A stretch of DNA of 64,000 bases from Campylobacter concisus (GCF_003048405.1 NZ_PIQS01000001.1:1-64000), one strand, 5' to 3'. Positions 19,701 to 27,536 are shown, counted from the stretch's first letter. Notes: generated from the sequence alone by a model not told the origin. Made by a program: numbers and translations.

Positions 19701-20020
19701 TGTCCCAGGTTGGTATAAAAGGAACCAATAGTGCTGGTGCATACTCCTGGAAAAATTGGGGGAAAAAATTGGACAAGCCCGCATATGGTAGTTTAGCAGT
19801 TATTGTTAATAAAAATGGAACAGGACATGTTGGGTTTGTTGTTGCTGTAACAAAAAATAATAATCTTGTAATATTAGGAGGTAACCAAAAAGATGAGGTA
19901 AGATATTCTATATATAAAAACAAAAATTTTACATTTGTATATCCGGAAAATTTTACACCCAATTACAGTCTACCTACTATAGAAAATGGCAATATTGACA
20001 ACATAAAGGAAACTAGATGA
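16769..20020 (+). CDS. Large effector-like protein with C-terminal peptidoglycan hydrolase (TIGR02594/CHAP-like) domain
   Basis: A 1083-residue protein with no signal peptide. Residues about 925-1075 match the TIGR02594/CHAP-type cysteine hydrolases: LPWIAIAREEVGVKE, TPWCSSFVNWVMSQVGI with nucleophile C970, SWKNWGKK, then GHVGFVV with H1020. The N-terminus (about 15-45, IIKFSYGNDI then LFIGYGFSL) and the segment from A197 (AWFWLAYES to NQFGLY) faintly recall T4-lysozyme/pesticin muramidases, but the catalytic Glu is not evident. The middle is hydrophilic, probably beta-rich, and repetitive in Asp, Lys and Ser. I chose ATG 16769 for its AAGGAAG ribosome site. The next gene starts inside its stop. 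It is extremely AT-rich: 9 of 60 bases are G/C at 19201-19260. Role as a secreted antibacterial effector is inferred. Confidence 0.85.
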   Translation: MPLTPRNDVNFKRNLIDIIKFSYGNDISRPFISNNKLFIGYGFSLKDDIELICTQIYKNNKDKVIKDVKRTIANTTSTTTIEKIDTDELFKKINDAAKEAYAKSGGADALPEFEFSSEDQLNAALEQKLTPLIQEINQKLNNSPLKNLQAVSLTSDTQNSQISREHVALLALLYISKKSNIDPSLASYIKSKNRFKAWFWLAYESFGDEANNKTSLLREKISNQFGLYESDEQNVNFAECIDVFSHLNISKAKYKSKNQNNKEIIQNVTHLEFMKLQENGSNLNASDASKCEALFQPFVTKINSLLSTQSTKTFSLENIYCVNLISSNASNTSRINKLLRQREEEFYKQENILLLCPRKMTTPIRVFQPKKSEFTVVLASQTPFDCSELNPKELNSSRPNYGKVNLCELILTDFKFDSYEDSKNEEIKFKNANSKDTVILYQENKNEEDKINGATFTSIKQNSDDIEYKLEDGVISMKYFEDQTSNNKHLNFSLLNFAKENNFTLRDDKDSAMFDIKLRLAHGNNVVPTSASSSGLTLTINNLIIENEDGKASEDIDKIYLHHCFDKSIYESISLVKNEDSDIKNSYTATFNIPIDKENKGDTKFILYSSDLSKVYSTKDIHAHSDTAVISLGYQDKSSSNFCYSNKVSLRDITDHITNVISDSEYPFKTNEPISLKAIYKQEKGSKRYKEILWGYKVIKSKEYDELSKSNPKDVVVLKDQKGKEITFKISDVIQKNDLDKLKQGGHTIVFFAYLEGDKDKFKFYTRYGKNHIRIDIKIPLYIGFSNDKLVIYEFEHAIKEKAFDAKLNLSDNKDDALIKNDNYLYISKNISSNEINIYEDDKLSKELKSDENTNKSYQIYAKEESSNNQSNADKDNKLGINLLSKENMDKFINSFNESKSLTRVDKGMWVDGDKGVGIIKIKKEELPWIAIAREEVGVKEITGKDHNPKIIEYHSFTSGNFKDDETPWCSSFVNWVMSQVGIKGTNSAGAYSWKNWGKKLDKPAYGSLAVIVNKNGTGHVGFVVAVTKNNNLVILGGNQKDEVRYSIYKNKNFTFVYPENFTPNYSLPTIENGNIDNIKETR

Positions 20021-20457
20021 AAAAAATTTTATTTATATTTTTTATAGTATTTTTTTGTAGTGGTTCGTTTGCACAAGTCTTTACATACAAAACAGATACC
20101 ATAAGTATAGATTTAAGTACAAAGCAGATAGCAAAAGATAAGATCAAATTTAGTCTAACCTATGAAAATAACGCATATAAAGATATTGTAAAAATATCTG
20201 GAGTAGCCAGGAATAAAAATATAGATCTTGACCCAGAGACAGATGATGACGAATATGGCGAGAAAGTAGCCTACTTTGCAGATGAATACATATATGAAGG
20301 CAATGGATGCTACCTAGCACTACGAATAGATGCCGATGAAAACAAAAGAGCTATAGTAAATTTTGAAGAGTGTGAGACATTAAACAAAAAGGAATGGATA
20401 CCAAAAAATATGCTTATATCAAAAGAGTATTTTAAAGAATTGCAACGATCAAAATAA
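20017..20457 (+). CDS. Small exported protein, candidate immunity protein
   Basis: A 146-residue protein with a clear signal peptide (MKKILFIFFIVFFCSGSFAQ, cleavage expected near residue 19). The mature part is acidic, with an ETDDDEYGE stretch and two cysteines (GNGC and FEEC) that could pair in the periplasm. No family recognised. Its ATG overlaps the stop of the hydrolase gene by four bases, so the two are translated together. A periplasmic partner coupled to a peptidoglycan hydrolase is the arrangement expected of an immunity protein; this is inference. Confidence 0.82.
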   Translation: MKKILFIFFIVFFCSGSFAQVFTYKTDTISIDLSTKQIAKDKIKFSLTYENNAYKDIVKISGVARNKNIDLDPETDDDEYGEKVAYFADEYIYEGNGCYLALRIDADENKRAIVNFEECETLNKKEWIPKNMLISKEYFKELQRSK

Positions 20458-20490
20458 ATTTAAAAAGATATAAAGTATAGTGGTTTTTAG

Positions 20491-20699
20491 ATTTTCTTTT
20501 ATTTGCTTATTTTTCTACTTTTTTTCAAAGCCGAAGAAATAGGATATTACTATGAAAATAAAAAATTTTTAATAGCTATTGTGATGCTTTGACTGTCACT
20601 AATGATCCAAACAATAAATTTAAAAGGCGTAAAGACTTAGCAGATCCTATTGAGATATTAAAAGAGGGATATAAAAATACTTTTGGAGAAATATTATGA
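20491..20699 (+). pseudogene. Remnant of another small exported protein
   Basis: A first frame from 20491 reads a hydrophobic leader (IFFYLLIFLLFFKAEE) then [10 protein letters not shown]; a second frame from about 20579 continues [11 protein letters not shown] and ends [10 protein letters not shown] at a TGA (20697-20699). The TGA overlaps the ATG of the next gene, as in an intact operon. A frameshift in the A/T run near 20560-20575 and the lack of a good start codon mark it as broken. The original protein is not recognised. Confidence 0.6.
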
Positions 20700-21148
20700 G
20701 GATAATCTTTAAAATAATCTTAGCTTTACTTGTAGCTGTAAATTTATCATTTGCAACAGATAATTATGATTATAACTTGGAAGAAAAGACAATACCTAAA
20801 AAACTTTTGAATAAAGACTGTAAAAAGCTTGCAAAGAAAATTTGGGTTGAAAGTATGGTCACTTACCGTGGAGATACAATATTAAATATGTACAAAGAGC
20901 CAATTTTAAATGTTCTTATTTATGAACCTCCTATAAAAGACATAGAATGTATGAAAAATATAAGATACAAGACCTATGATGCAAATAACTATTCTTATGA
21001 CTTTGATTTTAAATGGATAAACAAAAATACTCTCTTGGTTCAGTTATTTGACACTAATCCTGAAAATATCTGTGGGCTATGGCTATATGAGGAAAAAGAC
21101 GGTAGCGTAGATGCTTATAAATTTACATCCAAGAATTTACCTGACTAA
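20696..21148 (+). CDS. Small exported protein of unknown function
   Basis: A 150-residue protein with an N-terminal signal peptide ([20 protein letters not shown], cleavage expected near residue 20). The mature part is rich in Tyr, Asp and Lys and has cysteines in KDCKK, IECMK and NICGLW. I do not recognise a family. It lies downstream of the hydrolase in the same direction, behind a broken exported-protein gene, and could be a second or orphan immunity protein. Base composition is as AT-rich as its neighbours. Confidence 0.75.
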   Translation: MRIIFKIILALLVAVNLSFATDNYDYNLEEKTIPKKLLNKDCKKLAKKIWVESMVTYRGDTILNMYKEPILNVLIYEPPIKDIECMKNIRYKTYDANNYSYDFDFKWINKNTLLVQLFDTNPENICGLWLYEEKDGSVDAYKFTSKNLPD

Positions 21149-21169
21149 TAAATTTACAAAGGAAAAAAG

Positions 21170-21743
21170 ATTAAATTTAAAACCATACTATTAATAAGCT
21201 TTTTAATAGTCATAAATTTAAACGCTTTTGGGCCTCAAAAAAATGCCAATAGAGCCAAAATAAACTGCATGTTTATCTCTAAAAAGCTTAAAGCCAATGG
21301 ACAAAAGATGACTGGGAGCAATGCAAAATAGATAGCAATAATACAATGCCCCATAAGCCAGTTGCAGTAAAATTAGATGGTGCTTTAGCTGTGCTTACGT
21401 TTTTAAAAACGCAAAACAACAAAACACAAATGGTGCTTTTAAACATAAATAAAACCTTAATAAAACCTGATATTATAGACATTCTAGATGAAATAAAATC
21501 AGTATTTTTTACAGAAATAAATAAAAAGAAAAATCTTTGTGTCATCAATAGATACTCTTTAAATGACACAAGGAACAATGTAACTAATTGCTATGAGTTA
21601 AACAAAAAAATTCGATCATTGTTTCCCCTCTAACAAAAGTCTTGAATTTTCAATGTAACGACAAGTGTGTAGAATATGATGCGGATGCTGTTAAAAAATT
21701 CCTAATAAAAAATCTTAATGGATATAGTACCGATGGATCATAG
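21170..21743 (+). pseudogene. Broken exported-protein gene with ATT in place of its start codon
   Basis: A ribosome-site-like AAAGGAAAAAAG is followed by ATT AAA TTT, where an ATG would be expected, and then a signal-peptide-like KFKTILLISFLIVINLNAFG. The frame shifts near 21285-21300 into a second stretch (DDWEQCKIDSNN, then a long run ending KKIRSLFPL at 21633) and again at an A7 run near 21605 into a third (NSIIVSPLTKVLNFQCNDKC onward), ending at TAG 21741-21743. Together they would give a protein of about 190 residues. No family recognised. Losses could be real decay or homopolymer sequencing errors. Confidence 0.6.
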
Positions 21744-21746
21744 AAT

Positions 21747-22301
21747 ATGAAATTTTTCAAATTTTTAAATAGTGCATTTTTATTAGTATCATTGCTGGCT
21801 TGCAAAGGTATGGGAAAAGATGAAATACCAAATTTTAAATACAAAGACGCATCTAACTATTATTTTAAAATAGGCAGCGATAGCTATTCTGTCAAAATTT
21901 TACGTAATTATAATGAAGACAATCTGGGTCGAGCAATAGACATAAAAGAGTGTGCCATTATTTACAAAGAGAAAATGAAAAAATGGAATTTTTGTTACAA
22001 CGATATGTCCATGTGGAGCGTTACAGCTAATGGTAGTATAATTGAGTTTAAAGGCGGAACCCAAGACAGAGATGGAAATATAGTGGACTTTTATATACTT
22101 TTTAAAAAATTAGCCTCGGAATTTTATTTGTATGAGTACACTTGGAAATTTGGGTATATAGATGAAACTACAAACGATGAAAAAATTAATAAAGTAGAAA
22201 ATTACTACGTAGATCATGGTAAAAAGAATAGACTTTATATAAATCAAATCATTCCAAAAATTCTTAATGACATGAGAAAAAACTTTTATAAAAATAAGTA
22301 G
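21747..22301 (+). CDS. Putative lipoprotein of unknown function
   Basis: A 184-residue protein with a lipoprotein signal: a hydrophobic stretch to residue 18 and lipobox LLAC with C19 as the expected lipidated residue, followed by KGMGKDE. The mature domain is charged and aromatic-rich, with CAIIYKEK and WNFCYND. No family recognised. It begins four bases after the TAG of the preceding broken gene, in the same direction, and is the last intact member of the exported-protein run. An envelope-anchored immunity role is possible but unproven. Confidence 0.75.
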   Translation: MKFFKFLNSAFLLVSLLACKGMGKDEIPNFKYKDASNYYFKIGSDSYSVKILRNYNEDNLGRAIDIKECAIIYKEKMKKWNFCYNDMSMWSVTANGSIIEFKGGTQDRDGNIVDFYILFKKLASEFYLYEYTWKFGYIDETTNDEKINKVENYYVDHGKKNRLYINQIIPKILNDMRKNFYKNK

Positions 22302-22447
22302 TAATTAGGTAATTTGAGTAATATATTAAAAAGTAAATATATTTATAGGATAATTTTATGTGTTTTTGAGCTCTTAATACTTAGCAAAGCCACTAGAATA
22401 TCGACCGGAAAATTCAAATAAATAGAAGATAGTGAGATAAAGGTAAC
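22302..22447. other. AT-rich decayed stretch without a recognisable gene
   Basis: Between the lipoprotein stop and the BamE-like remnant every frame is interrupted by stops. TATAGGATAATTTTATG near 22345-22360 looks like a ribosome site and start, but that frame closes within a few codons. Probably the lost 5' part of the remnant that follows. Confidence 0.4.
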
Positions 22448-22743
22448 TTAACAGTCATAGATGATCCAATTAGCATCAAAAATATTTTGCAAAAGTAAAT
22501 ATAATAAAAGATTTCACTACAAATTCTGGTATCAAACTTGGCGACAAACAAGACCAAATTTTAAAGAAACTAGGTAAACCAAACGATCTACAAGAAGAAA
22601 ACGCCATTTCTATCGTCACCTACATCACTGAGCAAAATAAAAGCAAACTCTTACAAGAATTTGATATGCCGCTCTACTACGAGAAATTCATCTTTTCTAA
22701 TGGAGTTTTAAAAGAGTATGAATTTGGATTTGAATATCCGTGA
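22448..22743 (+). pseudogene. 3' remnant of a small exported protein with a BamE/SmpA-like segment
   Basis: One frame reads LTVIDDPISIKNILQK to about 22495, then stops; the next, from 22492, reads DFTTNSGIKLGDKQDQILKK and continues about 80 codons to a TGA at 22741-22743. The LGDKQDQILKKLGKP stretch is the kind of G-x-s-x-x-e-V-x-x-x-L-G-x-P segment found in BamE/SmpA-like envelope proteins. There is no start or signal peptide left. This second half is less AT-rich than the preceding exported-protein genes. Confidence 0.5.
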
Positions 22744-22814
22744 TATTCCGCAGATCAGGATATTAATTCCATAGAGTAGCAAAAGATATTTTACGGCCTA
22801 AAAGCGTAGAATTT

Positions 22815-23852
22815 TTACTCTTCGTCCAAATTTATTTCAGGTAGTTTCTCTTCGGCAAAACTCTTATCTTTTTTGGCAGCTGACGCAACCTCGCTAGCTC
22901 TTTTTAAAAGCCCATCAAGCCCTTGTCTTGCCAAACGCTCCTTTAGCTGCTCTGGTGTATCTTTTGTGCCGTCAAGATCACTAAAATCATTAAATTCCTC
23001 GTAATCCTCACTCTCTTTTTGAACCTTGATCTCGTAATCAAGCTTGCCATTAAGTCTAGCTAGCTCGTCGCTTATCGCAGTGCAAAAGACCTCAGTGTAT
23101 TCTCTGTGAGCGCAGTTTTTGGCTAGAAATTCACTCATCACGTTTAGGTGATTTATATAGTCATCTTGCAAGATATTTGCCTGTAAAAGCTCAAATTTTA
23201 AAAAGAGCCAGTAGGTGTTTAGTACGTCACTTTCGCAGTATTCGTTGATCTTATCAAGCTCGCCTGCGTAATAAAGCTCAAGCACCTGATCGCCGTGCAC
23301 GTCGTATTTTCCAGGTAAATTTAAGCTGGCGCAAAGAGTATCAAGCTTTAGTCCTCTCACACTTCCAAAATCGCTTATAAAATCAAGCAGGTCAAGGTGA
23401 AATTTAGGCGAATACCTTGCCCTATAGTTTTCCCATTTGTTTTTATTTAGCTCTTTATTTTCGCTCTCGTAATATGCCGCCGCATTTAGATTGTAGCGCA
23501 TCGCACGCACCATTAACATCGGCAGGTCAAAACCCCTTCCATTAAAGCTAACAAGCCTTGGGTTATAATCATTTATAAATTTTAAAAATTTAGCGATGAT
23601 CTCGCGCTCATCCTTGCCCTCCATCGTGCTAACTTTTAAAAATTTGCCGTACTCATCAGCCATTACAGCAGAGATCGCCACGACTCTATGAAACATCACA
23701 GGCAAAAACTCACTCCCACTAGCCTCTTTTTGCAACACCATCGCTTGCACGCTCACATCTTCATCGCTCCCATCAATGCCATAAATTTTTCTTATCAAAT
23801 TTGCATCAGGTATCGTCTCGCAGTCAAAGACACAGATGTAACTTTTCGCCAT
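22815..23852 (-). CDS. Predicted 3'-5' exonuclease, PolB-type exonuclease family
   Basis: A 345-residue protein of the DnaQ-like fold related to the proofreading domain of family B DNA polymerases (DNA_pol_B_exo2 type). The DEDD metal residues are visible: D10 and E12 (FDCETIPD), D109 (SFNGRGFDLP) and the YCESDVLNTY motif near 210-220. There is no polymerase domain. The C-terminal 60 residues are acidic and charged. A ribosome site (AAGGG) precedes the ATG. It stands alone, divergent from waaC. Its biological substrate is unknown. Confidence 0.85.
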   Translation of the reverse strand: MAKSYICVFDCETIPDANLIRKIYGIDGSDEDVSVQAMVLQKEASGSEFLPVMFHRVVAISAVMADEYGKFLKVSTMEGKDEREIIAKFLKFINDYNPRLVSFNGRGFDLPMLMVRAMRYNLNAAAYYESENKELNKNKWENYRARYSPKFHLDLLDFISDFGSVRGLKLDTLCASLNLPGKYDVHGDQVLELYYAGELDKINEYCESDVLNTYWLFLKFELLQANILQDDYINHLNVMSEFLAKNCAHREYTEVFCTAISDELARLNGKLDYEIKVQKESEDYEEFNDFSDLDGTKDTPEQLKERLARQGLDGLLKRASEVASAAKKDKSFAEEKLPEINLDEE

Positions 23853-23915
23853 TTTAGCCCTTTTTTAAGCATTTTTTTTTAAAATCATACCAAAAATTTA
23901 TATCTAAAGTGATCA

Positions 23916-24890
23916 ATGCAAAACAAAAATCAACTAAAAATAGCCATCGTCAAACTCTCCGCTCTTGGGGATATCGTGCACGCAGCTGTTGTACTTCAGT
24001 TTATCAAAAAGCACTATCCAAATGCCCATATCACGTGGTTAGTTGATACTCGTTTTGCAAGCCTTTTAAAAGATCATCCACTTATCGACGAGCTAGTCGT
24101 TTTACCGCTTAAACAAAGCTTTAAACAAAGCTACAAGATACTAAAAACCCTTGGTAAATTTGACAAAGTGATCGATCTGCAAGGACTTTTTAAATCAGCC
24201 GTTGTCGCAAAAATAATAGGCAAGCAAACTTATGGCTTTAGCAGAGAAAGTGTCAAAGAAAAGATCGCAGCTAGGCTTTATAGACATAAATTTAAAATTG
24301 ATTACAACGAAAATATAATCATTAGAAATTTGGCACTTGTGGCTTTTGCTCTAAATTTTAGCTTTGAAGCAAGTGAAATTTTAGAAAAAGTACCTTGCTT
24401 TGAAGCAAGTGAAATTTATAAAAATGAAAGTAGCAAAAAACGCGTTTTAATCGCCGCATTTGCAAGCGAAGAGAGCAAAATTTATAACAAATTTAAAGAT
24501 GTGATCAGACTATTTGATGGATGCGAAATTTACCTTTGTTACGGAAGTGAGAGCGAAAAAGCAAGGGCTGAGGCGATCATCTCAGGCACCTCAGCAAAGC
24601 TACTTGAAAAACTAAGCATAAAAGAGATGATAAGCTTCATTGCAAGCTGTGATTTAGTAATTGGCAACGATAGTGGTCTAACGCACCTTGCTTGGGCGAT
24701 AAATAGGCCTTCTATCACGCTTTTTGGCAACCGTCCAAGCCACAGAAATGCTTACATCACGGATAAAAATTTAGTTATAGATATGGGCAAGCAAATAGAC
24801 GCGAGAAGTATCGATAAAAACGACTTTTGCATAAGAGAAATTTTTCCAGAAACGATTGCAAATTTTGCAAAAAGGCTACTAAATGGATAG
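23916..24890 (+). CDS. waaC: Lipopolysaccharide heptosyltransferase I
   Basis: WaaC adds the first L-glycero-D-manno-heptose to Kdo of the LPS/LOS inner core. The GT9 signatures are present: IVKLSALGDIVHAAVVLQFI at the N-terminus, DLQGLFKSAV in the middle and GNDSGLTHLAWA near the C-terminus with the LFGNRPSHRN nucleotide-sugar loop. At 24361-24381 and 24397-24417 the same 21 bases occur twice, giving two in-frame FEASEI motifs. It opens the core cluster and overlaps the next gene by eight bases. Confidence 0.93.
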   Translation: MQNKNQLKIAIVKLSALGDIVHAAVVLQFIKKHYPNAHITWLVDTRFASLLKDHPLIDELVVLPLKQSFKQSYKILKTLGKFDKVIDLQGLFKSAVVAKIIGKQTYGFSRESVKEKIAARLYRHKFKIDYNENIIIRNLALVAFALNFSFEASEILEKVPCFEASEIYKNESSKKRVLIAAFASEESKIYNKFKDVIRLFDGCEIYLCYGSESEKARAEAIISGTSAKLLEKLSIKEMISFIASCDLVIGNDSGLTHLAWAINRPSITLFGNRPSHRNAYITDKNLVIDMGKQIDARSIDKNDFCIREIFPETIANFAKRLLNG

Positions 24891-25776
24891 GCTCTATCTG
24901 GCTGGCTTTTATACTTTAAAGTTTTTTATATTTTTACTACCTAGCTCACTTAGAGATTTGCTCGCTAAATTTTTAGCTTTTTCGTATATGAAGCTTAATA
25001 AAAAGCGATTCCACGTCGTTATGACAAATTTAAATCTTGCGTTTGGCGAGTCAAAAACCAAAGAAGAGAAACTTGAGATCGCCAAAAAATGCTACTACAA
25101 CTTTGCAAAATACCTTGGTATAAATTTCATCCTAAATCAAAACACGACAAAGCAAAAGATACTTGATCAAGTTGTTTTTAAAAATGAGCACTTTTTGCTT
25201 GACGCAATAAAGTCTGGCAGGTCTATCATAGTTACAACTGCGCATTTTGGGCAGTGGGAGATATTTGGCTTAGCTGTCGCAGCTCATTTTGGGCCATCTT
25301 CAGTGCTTGGCAGAAGGCTTGATAGTAGCGTCATGGATAAAATTTTAAGAGCAAACAGATCGCAGTTTGACGTGGAGCTCATCGACAAAGATGGCGGTGC
25401 AAAAGATATTTTAAAAGCGCTAAAAGCTAGACGAATAGTAGGGATTTTAGTCGATCAAAATACCGCACCAAAAGATGGCATAAAGGTACAGTTTTTTGGC
25501 AAAGATGTGCTTCACACACCAGCTGCAAGCGTGCTAGCGCAAAAGACAAATGCCCTTATCATAAACGCATTTATCTACCAAAAAGATGAAAATTTAAACG
25601 AAATTTGCTTTGAGCAGCCTATCGACATAAGTACGTTTGACAAAGAAGATGCCGTGCAAAAAGCGACGCAGATGCAGTGCAGTGCGTGCGAGGAGATGGT
25701 TAGAGCAAGGCCTGAGGAGTACTTTTGGTTTCACCAAAGGTTTAAGAGATTTTACGAAAATGAGTATAAATGCTAA
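24883..25776 (+). CDS. waaM: Lipid A biosynthesis lauroyl acyltransferase (LpxL/HtrB family, WaaM)
   Basis: It acylates the Kdo-bound lipid A precursor from acyl-ACP at the inner membrane. One N-terminal membrane anchor (about 9-30) precedes the lysophospholipid-acyltransferase-like domain with the H-x4-E catalytic motif H121-FGQW-E126, VLGRRLD and GILVDQNTAPKDGI. Length 297 is typical. In C. jejuni the homolog also follows waaC. It overlaps waaC by eight bases and the next gene by seven. Confidence 0.93.
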   Translation: MDRLYLAGFYTLKFFIFLLPSSLRDLLAKFLAFSYMKLNKKRFHVVMTNLNLAFGESKTKEEKLEIAKKCYYNFAKYLGINFILNQNTTKQKILDQVVFKNEHFLLDAIKSGRSIIVTTAHFGQWEIFGLAVAAHFGPSSVLGRRLDSSVMDKILRANRSQFDVELIDKDGGAKDILKALKARRIVGILVDQNTAPKDGIKVQFFGKDVLHTPAASVLAQKTNALIINAFIYQKDENLNEICFEQPIDISTFDKEDAVQKATQMQCSACEEMVRARPEEYFWFHQRFKRFYENEYKC

Positions 25777-26474
25777 GCGTTGTCATTCTGACTTTTAACA
25801 GCCAAAAATATCTACAAGAAGTGTTAGAAAGTACAAATTTTGCTGATGAGGTCATCGTGGTTGATAGCGGCTCAAAAGATAGCACAAGGCAAATTTGTGA
25901 TGGCTTTAGCAACGTGAGATTTCACGAGCAAGCTTGGCTAGGATTTGGCGCGCAAAAGCAAAAGGGCGTTGATCTAGCCAAAAATGAGTGGGTCTTTGTG
26001 CTTGATAGTGACGAGGTGATCACAAATGAACTTAAAAACGAGATCATAGATACACTAAAAGAGCCAAAATTTATGGCTTACAACGTAGCTAGGCTAAATT
26101 TTTTCTTTGGCAAAGCAATCAAAAATATGGGGCTCTATCCAGACTACACAGTGAGGCTTTTTAACAAAAATTTTGCCAAATTTGATGGCAGAGCCGTGCA
26201 TGAAAAGGTCATTTTAAATGACAACTCGCAAAAGCTTGGAGTACTTAAAAATCACTTCTTGCACTATGCATATGAGAGTATCGAGCAGTTTATCGCTAAG
26301 CAAAATCGCTACTCAAGCATGGGGGCAAAAAGGAATTTATTTAAAGCTCTAACAAGCCCAGCTTGGACATTTTTTAAGCTTTATGTGCTAAAAGGTGGCT
26401 TTAAAGAGGGCTTTGCTGGCTATGTTATAGCCAGACTTTATGCTCAGTACACATTTTGGAAATATATAAAATGA
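25770..26474 (+). CDS. LOS core glycosyltransferase, family GT2 (WaaE/LgtF-like)
   Basis: A 234-residue GT-A enzyme of the type that adds beta-linked glucose to heptose I in LOS cores. Visible motifs: SVVILTFNSQKYLQEVL, ADEVIVVDSGSKDST, the metal-binding region VFVLDSDEVI, then YPDYTVRLFNK and AVHEKVIL, which are characteristic of the WaaE/KdtX subgroup. The donor and linkage are inferred from the family. It overlaps its neighbours on both sides, so it sits firmly in the core operon. Confidence 0.9.
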   Translation: MLSVVILTFNSQKYLQEVLESTNFADEVIVVDSGSKDSTRQICDGFSNVRFHEQAWLGFGAQKQKGVDLAKNEWVFVLDSDEVITNELKNEIIDTLKEPKFMAYNVARLNFFFGKAIKNMGLYPDYTVRLFNKNFAKFDGRAVHEKVILNDNSQKLGVLKNHFLHYAYESIEQFIAKQNRYSSMGAKRNLFKALTSPAWTFFKLYVLKGGFKEGFAGYVIARLYAQYTFWKYIK

Positions 26475-27532
26475 AAATACTTGTGATTAAATTTAGAAAC
26501 ATCGGTGACGTGCTTTTGACTACGCCTCTTATTGAAAATTTGCACTATTATTACCCAGATGCAACCATCGACTTTGCCCTAAACAAAGGCACAGAAGCGA
26601 TGATAGAAGGAAATCCTTACATAAACAAAATCCATATTTACGATAGACAAAGTGCAAATTCTGGCTTTTTTAAAAGACTGATTACCGAGATAAAATTTAT
26701 AAAAGCGATCAAAAAAGAGAAGTATGACATGGCGGTGCAAACAACCACGGGGGATCGCGGTATAATCATCTCAAAATACGCAAAGATCAAAAAAATAGTA
26801 GGCTTTCTTGGCAAAAATCAATCAATAAATAAACTTCTAAACGTCAAAGCAAAATACTATGAAAATTTTTCACATACGATCGATCATAATCTAAACGCTT
26901 TAAGGGCTTTGGGATTTGAACCGGTTAGCAAAAAGGTGAGTGTATTTTCGGACGAGAGTGTGAAGCGTCTAAATTTACCAAAACGCTTTGTACATATGCA
27001 TTTTACAAGCCGCTGGATGTTTAAATGCGCAAATGATGAGAGCATGGCAGAGCTCATCGACTACTGCGAAAATGAGCTTGGCGTAAAGGTCGTGCTAACA
27101 AGCGACAATAAAGAAAATGAGCTAGAAAAGCTAGCAAGCGTGCTAAAAATTTGCAAGAGTGAGCCTATAAATTTAGGCGGTAAGCTAAATTTGAAACAAA
27201 CGATCGCCCTATCAAAGCATTCAAGCCTTTTTATCGGAGTGGATACAGCTATAATGCACATCGCTGCGGCAAATGACGTGCCTGTGATCGCTTTTTTTGG
27301 TCCAAGCAATGCTTTTGAGTGGGGGCCTTGGGATAACTCACTCATGGAAAATGGCTATACAGCCCAAAATGGTATACAAAGCATGGGCAAACACACTGTT
27401 TATCAAAAAGACTGGGACTTTGTACCTTGCGATAAAGAAGGTATAGCAAAGCATGGCATAGAAAAGACCTTGATGGATTTTAGCGACGAAATGCCAAAAA
27501 TAAAAGCCAAAATAAAAGAAATTTTAGGATAG
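26471..27532 (+). CDS. waaQ: LPS heptosyltransferase III-like protein (WaaQ family, GT9)
   Basis: A second GT9 heptosyltransferase of 353 residues. MKILVIKFRNIGDVLLTTPL at the N-terminus and FIGVDTAIMHIAAANDVPVIAFFGPSN... near residue 260 are the WaaQ-type signatures; FGPSNAFEWGPW is the nucleotide-sugar loop. The frame is open five codons upstream, but the ATG at 26471 overlaps the preceding stop as ATGA and matches the family start. It probably adds a further heptose to the core; the exact acceptor is not readable from sequence. Confidence 0.88.
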   Translation: MKILVIKFRNIGDVLLTTPLIENLHYYYPDATIDFALNKGTEAMIEGNPYINKIHIYDRQSANSGFFKRLITEIKFIKAIKKEKYDMAVQTTTGDRGIIISKYAKIKKIVGFLGKNQSINKLLNVKAKYYENFSHTIDHNLNALRALGFEPVSKKVSVFSDESVKRLNLPKRFVHMHFTSRWMFKCANDESMAELIDYCENELGVKVVLTSDNKENELEKLASVLKICKSEPINLGGKLNLKQTIALSKHSSLFIGVDTAIMHIAAANDVPVIAFFGPSNAFEWGPWDNSLMENGYTAQNGIQSMGKHTVYQKDWDFVPCDKEGIAKHGIEKTLMDFSDEMPKIKAKIKEILG

Positions 27533-27536
27533 GCAG

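Noticed and set aside
16769..22743. Prophage remnant
   Set aside because: No integrase, capsid, tail, holin or terminase frame is present; the hydrolase domain alone does not make a phage, and the exported proteins do not fit one.
16650..22800. Type VI structural genes near the effector
   Set aside because: No VgrG, Hcp, PAAR or Tss protein was recognisable in any frame of this region.
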